DNA of 35,237 bases, taken from contig JAFGBA010000273.1 of the NCBI GenBank assembly GCA_016933395.1, positions 1 to 35,237 on the forward strand, read 5' to 3'. Positions within the stretch are counted from its first letter, which is position 1, and each line of letters starts with the position of its first letter. Below the pieces are notes generated by a model. That model searched no databases. It worked only from the letters and a program-made list of their open reading frames with translations, and was not told the origin of the DNA. Below, piece after piece: positions 29,099 to 35,237 of this stretch. Source of the DNA: Sedimentisphaerales bacterium. Its GTDB lineage: Bacteria; Planctomycetota; Phycisphaerae; Sedimentisphaerales; SM23-30. A program made the translations under genes and the position numbers.

Positions 29099-29214
29099 CT
29101 TCTGCGAATAACGGTAATTTTATCTTGTCATTCGAGATAAATAACCTACAATCAATAAAAAATAGTAAAGGCTTGAATATTACCTGTTGGATAGTCCTTT
29201 AGCAAAGCGGTGTA

Positions 29215-30528
29215 ATGGAGCATTCTGTGCAACTTTATCTTTTTCCCAAAGAAGATGTAACCGCAATAAATGTCAGGAAAAATGGCAACGCCAATAAATT
29301 AAGCGGCGACGATAAACAGTTCCATGATTGGTATCGATTTGTTCTTTCTTTTCCTCCTCATTTAGTCAGAGAATACCTGGTAAAATTTCAACTAACAGAA
29401 AATAACGTTGTTCTTGATCCGTTTTGTGGCACAGGAACAACGCTTGTCGAAGCAAAGCTGCATGGCATACCAAGCATTGGAATCGAAGCGAATGACATGG
29501 CTCACTTTGCATGTTCCGTCAAAGTGGATTGGGATATAGACCCTGATAAACTGATGAAGCACGCCGTTTTGGTGGCAGAGAAGGCGAATCAAATTATCTC
29601 TTCAGAGAAGCGCCTTTCACTAAGAACGTTACCGGAAGAGTCATATACTCTATTATTGAAAGATTCGATTAGCCCCTTGCCTTTACATAAAGCATTGGTG
29701 CTGTTAGAACAACTCGAAAAAAACAAGAACCCATATTTCCGGCGTCACGAATTGCTGGCGCTGGCGAAATCGCTGGTGTTTTCCAGTAGCAACCTGCATT
29801 TCGGTCCTGAAGTCGGCGTACAGCGAAAAAAGAAAACCGATGCGCCCGTTATTGAAAGTTGGCTGGCCGAGGTGCAATATATAGCAGAAGATATACGTCA
29901 TACTCAACACCGCGACACCTTCGCCATGGTTCATCATGCGGATTCACGACAATTGGCGGCGCTTTTAACTCCCCAGAGCATCGACGCGGTTTTTACGTCT
30001 CCGCCTTATCCTAATGAAAAGGATTACACGCGAACCACTCGTCTGGAATCCGTGATGCTTGGTTTTATCAAAGACAAAATGCAACTACGAGCCTTGAAGA
30101 AAAATCTGCTCAGGTCCAATACCCGCAATGTATATAAAGGCGATGACGACGATAAATGGATTGCGGAACATGAAGAGATACAAACGATAGCCGCCGCGAT
30201 AGAAAATCGTAGAATTGCTCTGGGCAAAACATCCGGATTTGAGAAATTATATGGCAAAGTAACCAAGTTGTATTTCGGCGGCATGGCTCGCCATTTGGCC
30301 GAATTGCGGCCGTTTCTCAGACCGGGCGCCTATCTTGGCTATGTGGTGGGCGACCAGGCCTCGTACCTTCAGGTTATGATCCGCACGGGCCGGCTACTTG
30401 CCGACATTGCTCAGTCTTTGGGCTACCAGGTGGTAAGCCTCGACCTGTTTCGAACCCGCCTGGCGACGGCGACAAGAAAACAAATGCGGGAAGAGGTTGT
30501 CGTATTGCAATGGCCTGGTCGCCAATGA
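29215..30528 (+). CDS. Site-specific DNA methyltransferase (N4-cytosine/N6-adenine type)
   Basis: AdoMet motif VLDPFCGTGTTLVEAKLHGIPSIGIEAN; catalytic motif DAVFTSPPYPNEKDYTRTTRLESVML. Confidence 0.88.
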   Translation: MEHSVQLYLFPKEDVTAINVRKNGNANKLSGDDKQFHDWYRFVLSFPPHLVREYLVKFQLTENNVVLDPFCGTGTTLVEAKLHGIPSIGIEANDMAHFACSVKVDWDIDPDKLMKHAVLVAEKANQIISSEKRLSLRTLPEESYTLLLKDSISPLPLHKALVLLEQLEKNKNPYFRRHELLALAKSLVFSSSNLHFGPEVGVQRKKKTDAPVIESWLAEVQYIAEDIRHTQHRDTFAMVHHADSRQLAALLTPQSIDAVFTSPPYPNEKDYTRTTRLESVMLGFIKDKMQLRALKKNLLRSNTRNVYKGDDDDKWIAEHEEIQTIAAAIENRRIALGKTSGFEKLYGKVTKLYFGGMARHLAELRPFLRPGAYLGYVVGDQASYLQVMIRTGRLLADIAQSLGYQVVSLDLFRTRLATATRKQMREEVVVLQWPGRQ

Positions 30529-30540
30529 GGAGGATGTGTT

Positions 30541-31365
30541 ATGGCGAAAAATAGCAATCGGTATTCAAAGCTGATCGCAAAGATATTTGATCAAAACTAC
30601 ACGAAAAGCGCACGGGAAGTAATCTTTCATCGCAAAGATCTGGTTAGCACGGCGGCCGCGCTCGGTATAGAATTGCCCAAGAACCTCGGTGATATTGTTT
30701 ACAGCTTTCGTTATAGAGCCGCTTTACCGGAAACCATTCGCAAACGTGCCCCCAAGGGTTTGGAGTGGGTCATTCGTCCGGTCGGGCAGGCCAAATATAA
30801 GTTTTCCTTAACCGCAATGGCTCGGATACTGCCAAACGCCCTGTTAGCTGAAACGAAAATTCCTGATGCTACGCCGGGTATTATTGCGAAGTATGCGTTC
30901 AACGATGAGCAAGGGCTTTTGGCAAAACTGCGATATAATCGGTTGATAGACATCTTTTCAGGAATTACGTGCTACTCCCTGCAAAATCATTTACGGACAA
31001 CCGTACCGGATATGGGGCAGGTTGAAACAGATGAAATTTACGTAGGAGTGGATCAACGAGGCGCACAGTATGTTTTTCCCGTTCAGGCGAAAGGCGGGAC
31101 GGACCAGCTTGGTATTGTCCAAATCGAACAGGATTTTGCTTTGTGCGCCACGAAATTTCCGCAATTAATTTGTCGTCCGGTGGCGGCACAATTCATGGAA
31201 GATAATTTGATCGCACTTTTCGCTTTCGAAGAGAGTGAAAACGGAGTTGCCATTAGCGATGAAAAACATTACCGTCTTGTTCCGCCTGAACAAATGACCG
31301 ATGAAGATTTAGCCAATTATCGCAACAGAGTAATAAACACAACCAACAAGGTTTCCGGTATTTGA
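30541..31365 (+). CDS. Putative type II restriction endonuclease (PD-(D/E)xK-like)
   Basis: 12 nt after the methyltransferase with its own RBS (gaggagg); VETDEIYVGVDQRGAQYVFPVQAKGGTDQLGIVQIEQD fits an (E)...D...(Q)xK nuclease core. Confidence 0.65.
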   Translation: MAKNSNRYSKLIAKIFDQNYTKSAREVIFHRKDLVSTAAALGIELPKNLGDIVYSFRYRAALPETIRKRAPKGLEWVIRPVGQAKYKFSLTAMARILPNALLAETKIPDATPGIIAKYAFNDEQGLLAKLRYNRLIDIFSGITCYSLQNHLRTTVPDMGQVETDEIYVGVDQRGAQYVFPVQAKGGTDQLGIVQIEQDFALCATKFPQLICRPVAAQFMEDNLIALFAFEESENGVAISDEKHYRLVPPEQMTDEDLANYRNRVINTTNKVSGI

Positions 31366-31377
31366 CAACAGGGTTTA

Positions 31378-31889
31378 GGCGGCAATCAAACTTAGGAAGA
31401 AAAGTGGATCGCCGGTGAATATCGCCGATAACGGCCCATGTTGGATGAGCATATTCTGGACTATTTTCACTTCCGGGATCACGTCATTGTCGCCGCCCAG
31501 GCCCTCTATGGGGAAGGAACCCGCAAGGCTCAGGCGCGGCGGGAAGAGATAACGGGCTATGCCTGAAATCAGGGCTCGCTGGTGATGCTGGATAAGCCGG
31601 CCCCTTATCTCCAGCGTCATCATCGGGGCGTCAAAGGGGAGGCGTTACGCGCCTTGTGGGGGTATGTGGCCAAGCGGATCACCATGACCGATTATCCCCG
31701 CTTCCGTGAAATGGGCTACGATTGCGGCAGTGGCCCCACCGGATCGTTCTGCGGCACTTTGACCGCCCGCCCCTCAAGGGCCGGGGGATACGCTGGGACG
31801 CCGACAACGCCGAGAGCCTGATGGCCCTGGGCAACCTGTATTATTCGAACCTCTGGAAAGACTACTGGACCCAACAGCGGGCGGCCTGA
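31378..31889 (+). pseudogene. Degenerate transposase remnant 2 (ISKra4-like, tentative): N-terminus missing, three in-frame stops and one frameshift
   Basis: GGNQT*EEKWIAGEYRR*RPMLDEHILDYFHFRDHVIVAAQALYGEGTRKAQARREEITGYA*NQGSLVMLDKPAPYLQRHHRGVKGEALRALWGYVAKRITMTDYPRFREMGYDCGSGPTGSFCGTL / RPLKGRGIRWDADNAESLMALGNLYYSNLWKDYWTQQRAA*. Confidence 0.78.
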
Positions 31890-31919
31890 TTAGTTGCCAG
31901 AAAAAAAAGGTCGCTCACC
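31776..31919 (+). repeat. Direct repeat, right copy (transposase 3' end)
   Basis: See left copy 28956-29098. Confidence 0.88.
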
Positions 31920-32021
31920 TGAAAAAGAATGCCAAAATAAACTCTTTATTTTTTCTCGTGCCTGGGGTAACTTATCTTGTTTATAGCTATTAATATGCAA
32001 CCCCTTTAGGAAGCGAGTGTT

Positions 32022-34232
32022 ATGAAAAAAATAGTGCTGACGCTAACGGTCGGGCTTATAATCGCAAGTTATTGCAGTTCCACGATGGCGGTGGACACGG
32101 TTTATATCACCCACGACTCGGAAAAAGCCTTCAAAGCGGGCGAGACCAAAGGGGTGCTAATTAACAGTGAAGGAATGCTATCCCTGGGATACGTCAATCA
32201 CAAGATTTTTGACCAAACGGACGAGGTATGGGTCTTTAATGATTTGCTGGCCGGCGCTGATGGCGCACTCTATGCCTCAAGCAGTCCGCAAGGACGGGTT
32301 TATAAAATAATGGCCGATGGCTCCACGGAACTACTCTATGGAGCTCAGGATAACCAGGCAAAACACGTTTTCTGCCTGGCTCAAGACGACCAACAACGCT
32401 TACTCATGGGAACCGGCGGCGACCAGGGGTTGCTGTTACGGCGTAATGGCGACGGCGCCATTGAGCAACTATTCTGCCATGAAGACATCCTGTATATCTG
32501 GGATATCGTCGTTGATCAATCCGGGCGAATATATCTGGCGACCGGGCCAAAAGGTCAGGTTATCCGCCTGTCCGCTGACGGTCAGAAGACGGAATTTCTC
32601 CATGACGCCAAAGAAAAAAATATCCTGACGTTGGCCCTTGATGAAACCCGCAACGTGCTTTATGCCGGAGGGGATGAATTTGGTCTGGTATATCGCATTG
32701 ACCTCGCCGGCGGCCAAACCACCATCACCCTCGACACCGGTCATGAGGAAATAGGCAAACTCCTCCTTCAGGAAACAACCGGCAATTTATACATTGCTAC
32801 GGCTGATCCCGGAGCCGCACGTATGCGCAAAGTATTGCTGCTAAAAAACGGTGGATCCGGCCGGGCGCCCAAGGCGGACAACGCTGCCGACGAAAATTCC
32901 GAACCTGCCGCCGCTAAAGATGAAAAAAAACTCGCCGAAGACTCCAATGAGAACAAGCCCTCCGAGGAAGAAAAACGGGAGACTCCCGCTCAACGTATGC
33001 CTGATTTTGGGAAGGTTCGCGGAGCGAACGAAGTTTTTGAGGTTACACCGGATGGATTCATACAAAACCTGCTCAAATTACCGGTCATCTTTTTTGATAT
33101 GGCCTGGACCACTCATGGAGAACTTTTACTGGCAACGGGCAATGACGGTCTGATATTAAGCCTGAATCTTGGCAATCGCCAGGCCGTGGAGCTTTTTGAT
33201 GTCGAAAAGGCCGATCAGGTAACGGCTCTTGCCACATGTGAAAACGGAGTTATCTACACCGCCGGCGCCAACGCCGCAACGGTTTGGAGCATTGAACCCG
33301 ATTTTCTCACCGAAGGCGTGTACGAGTCGGAAGCCCTCGACGCCGGGCAAATCAGTCGATGGGGCACGATAACCGCAAACCTTTCTTCCCCCGCGGATAC
33401 CGCTGTACTGTTGGCGACGCGCACCGGCAACACCAAAGATCCTGAAAAAGGCGGGTGGCGGGACTGGTCCGAGGATCAGGACATTACTGCTTCCCAGACG
33501 GCATTAGTGCTTTCCCCGCCGGGCCGTTTTTTGCAATACCGTCTGAAATTAACCAACACGGACGGCATTCAAACGCCCCAGGTAAGCAAAATTACACTGG
33601 CGTATCGTAGTCCCAACCTGACTCCGCAGGTAAGTGCATTTGACGTCACCGTCGGCGAACCTCGCAGCAGTAAAAATAAAAATCCTGACACCGCCGCCGT
33701 CATGTTCAAATGGAATGCTCAGGACGACAACAAGGATGAAATGAAATACGAATTATTCCTGCGGCCTTTGGGCTACGAATACTGGATTCGCTTCGCCAAA
33801 GACATCAAGGAAACACAATTCAAGTGGAACAGCCGCACCGCCGCGGATGGACGTTATGAATTCAAGATAACGGCTTCGGATGCTCCCGCCAATCCCCCTG
33901 ATCAGGCGTTAAGCGACAGCCGCGTTAGCAAGGTGACGTTGATTGATAACACGCCGCCGGAAGTTGCGGCCGTTAATATCAACCGCCAGGATAAACACAT
34001 CGTTTTCTCCGTTCGCGTCAAAGACGCCCTCAGTCCCATCGCCCGCATGAGTTATTGTATCGACGGCGGCGACGACTGGCCGGCTATATCACCTGACGAC
34101 GGCATGTTTGACACCCCGGAGGAAACCGCCGCCTTTACGATAGATGATGATAACAATAACCATTTGCTATGCCTTCAAGTAGAAGATGAACGCGGCAACG
34201 TGTTGTATCACAACATCGTAGTAACCCCCTAA
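32022..34232 (+). CDS. Exported beta-propeller-like (NHL/WD-type) protein with C-terminal Ig/FN3-like regions
   Basis: Signal peptide; repeated blade motifs such as LLAGADGALYASSSPQGRVYKIMADGS, IVVDQSGRIYLATGPKGQVIRLSADG, LDETRNVLYAGGDEFGLVYRIDLAGG; Lys/Glu-rich linker within the propeller region. Confidence 0.72.
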   Translation: MKKIVLTLTVGLIIASYCSSTMAVDTVYITHDSEKAFKAGETKGVLINSEGMLSLGYVNHKIFDQTDEVWVFNDLLAGADGALYASSSPQGRVYKIMADGSTELLYGAQDNQAKHVFCLAQDDQQRLLMGTGGDQGLLLRRNGDGAIEQLFCHEDILYIWDIVVDQSGRIYLATGPKGQVIRLSADGQKTEFLHDAKEKNILTLALDETRNVLYAGGDEFGLVYRIDLAGGQTTITLDTGHEEIGKLLLQETTGNLYIATADPGAARMRKVLLLKNGGSGRAPKADNAADENSEPAAAKDEKKLAEDSNENKPSEEEKRETPAQRMPDFGKVRGANEVFEVTPDGFIQNLLKLPVIFFDMAWTTHGELLLATGNDGLILSLNLGNRQAVELFDVEKADQVTALATCENGVIYTAGANAATVWSIEPDFLTEGVYESEALDAGQISRWGTITANLSSPADTAVLLATRTGNTKDPEKGGWRDWSEDQDITASQTALVLSPPGRFLQYRLKLTNTDGIQTPQVSKITLAYRSPNLTPQVSAFDVTVGEPRSSKNKNPDTAAVMFKWNAQDDNKDEMKYELFLRPLGYEYWIRFAKDIKETQFKWNSRTAADGRYEFKITASDAPANPPDQALSDSRVSKVTLIDNTPPEVAAVNINRQDKHIVFSVRVKDALSPIARMSYCIDGGDDWPAISPDDGMFDTPEETAAFTIDDDNNNHLLCLQVEDERGNVLYHNIVVTP

Positions 34233-34259
34233 AACACTATTAAGGAGTTTATCACACCC

Positions 34260-34394
34260 ATGGAAACCGCTCGTAACAGCAAAATCAAACGCCTGCGCAA
34301 ACAAGGTTTTCTGGCGCGCATGCGCACTAAAAAAGGCCGTCAGATGATTAACCGCAAGCGCCGCGCCGGCCGCAGCGTCAATATCAGCATGTGA
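34260..34394 (+). CDS. rpmH: 50S ribosomal protein L34 (bL34), 44 aa, not in the supplied ORF track
   Basis: METARNSKIKRLRKQGFLARMRTKKGRQMINRKRRAGRSVNISM* resembles bL34 core (KRxRxHGFxARMxTKxGRxxLxRRRxxGR); RBS aaggag at 34242-34247. Confidence 0.85.
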   Translation: METARNSKIKRLRKQGFLARMRTKKGRQMINRKRRAGRSVNISM

Positions 34395-34398
34395 CGCC

Positions 34399-35237
34399 AT
34401 GCGTGAGCTGAATCCCCAGATCATCATCGATGCGATTGCTGCTTTGTGCATTGACGCCTGTCGCAACCTTAGCGATGAAATGCTGGCGGCGCTGCATACG
34501 GCTTGCGAAACTGAAAGCCGCCCCCCCGCTGCGGAACGACTGGACCAATTACTCGAAAACGCCCGCTTGGCGTCTGAACAGCAGTTGCCCTTGTGCCAGG
34601 ACACCGGCTTCACCGTGGTGTTCGTGGAGCAGGGCCGTGACTGCTTCATTAGCACTTTGCCCGATGATCCCAATGCCACATTAACTGACGCCATTCAGGA
34701 AGGCGTACGACGCGGTTATAAAGATGGTTTGTTGCGAAAAAGCATCGTCTGCGATCCTCTGCGAAATCGAATCAACACCGGCGACAACACGCCCGCCGTC
34801 GTCCATCACGCCTGGACGCCTGGCGATAAGCTCAAACTCACTGTTATGGCCAAGGGCGGCGGCTGTGAAAATCGTTCCGCTTTCACCATGCTCAAACCCA
34901 CCGCCGATCCCCAGGAAGTGGAAGATTACATTTTCACCGTTGCCCGCAACGCCGGGGCGGATGCCTGCCCGCCGTTGGTGGTGGGCGTCGGGCTGGGCGG
35001 CACGTTTGAGAAATGCTGCATTCTCTCCAAATACGCCCTACTGCGACCTTTACAGCAGCGCCATCCCGAACCATTTTACGCCGATATGGAAACCCGCCTG
35101 TTCACCCGCCTCAATCAGACCGGCGCAGGTCCTGCCGGCCTCGGGGGCGATACCACGGTTCTGGCCGTCGCCATCGAAACCCACCCCTGCCATATCGCCT
35201 CTCTCCCCGTCGCCGTCAACATCGAATGCCACTCCCA
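34399..35237 (+). CDS. Class I (Fe-S) fumarate hydratase / tartrate dehydratase alpha subunit, truncated at window end; not in ORF track
   Basis: Open frame to window end: LPLCQDTGFTVVFVEQG, RKSIVCDPLRNRINTGDNTPAVVHHAW, VMAKGGGCENRSAFTMLKP, LVVGVGLGGTFEKCCILSKYALLRPL. Confidence 0.92.
   Translation, partial: MRELNPQIIIDAIAALCIDACRNLSDEMLAALHTACETESRPPAAERLDQLLENARLASEQQLPLCQDTGFTVVFVEQGRDCFISTLPDDPNATLTDAIQEGVRRGYKDGLLRKSIVCDPLRNRINTGDNTPAVVHHAWTPGDKLKLTVMAKGGGCENRSAFTMLKPTADPQEVEDYIFTVARNAGADACPPLVVGVGLGGTFEKCCILSKYALLRPLQQRHPEPFYADMETRLFTRLNQTGAGPAGLGGDTTVLAVAIETHPCHIASLPVAVNIECHS

Noticed and set aside
29114-31980. Similar GGTAAtTTTATCTTGT / GGTAACTTATCTTGT shortly after each transposase remnant
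   Set aside because: Short, AT-rich, at different distances from the repeats; could be chance, not enough to call a target duplication.
34167-34694. 175-aa minus-strand ORF
   Set aside because: Antisense to rpmH and the fumarase start, both better supported.
1-35237. CRISPR arrays, tRNA or rRNA genes
   Set aside because: No spaced direct repeats or recognisable tRNA/rRNA sequences were seen on reading; a tRNAscan/Infernal run would be needed to exclude them fully.

Overview
The window is about 35 kb of bacterial chromosome. Dockerin repeats, a PEP-CTERM protein, an H-x-DG-type pseudopilin and an Ahb-type heme cluster suggest a Planctomycetota/Phycisphaerae-like genome; this is inference, as no rRNA is present. 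Left to right: (1) a carbohydrate-use locus (~1-14.8 kb, + strand) with the end of a sugar ABC permease, a LacI regulator, two dockerin-bearing secreted proteins (one a GH clan-A enzyme), a PEP-CTERM protein, a pseudopilin, two GH130-type proteins flanking a large GH5-like secreted protein, an SGNH esterase, an alpha/beta hydrolase and a GDPD; (2) a compact minus-strand siroheme-route heme operon (hemC, cobA-hemD fusion, ahbC, ahbD, an apparent ahbA-ahbB fusion, hemL); (3) a methyl-accepting chemotaxis protein that seems to lack HAMP; (4) dnaG-rpoD with a near-consensus sigma70 promoter; (5) a DNA methyltransferase plus putative PD-(D/E)xK endonuclease pair flanked by directly repeated remnants of a degenerate transposase; (6) a secreted beta-propeller-like protein, a short bL34 (rpmH) gene absent from the ORF track, and the start of a class I fumarase alpha subunit. 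The best candidates for follow-up are the IS-flanked methyltransferase/endonuclease island, the fused siroheme decarboxylase, and the 'DFESY' module shared by dockerin and PEP-CTERM proteins, including a dockerin split by that module. All calls come from reading the sequence; no searches were run.
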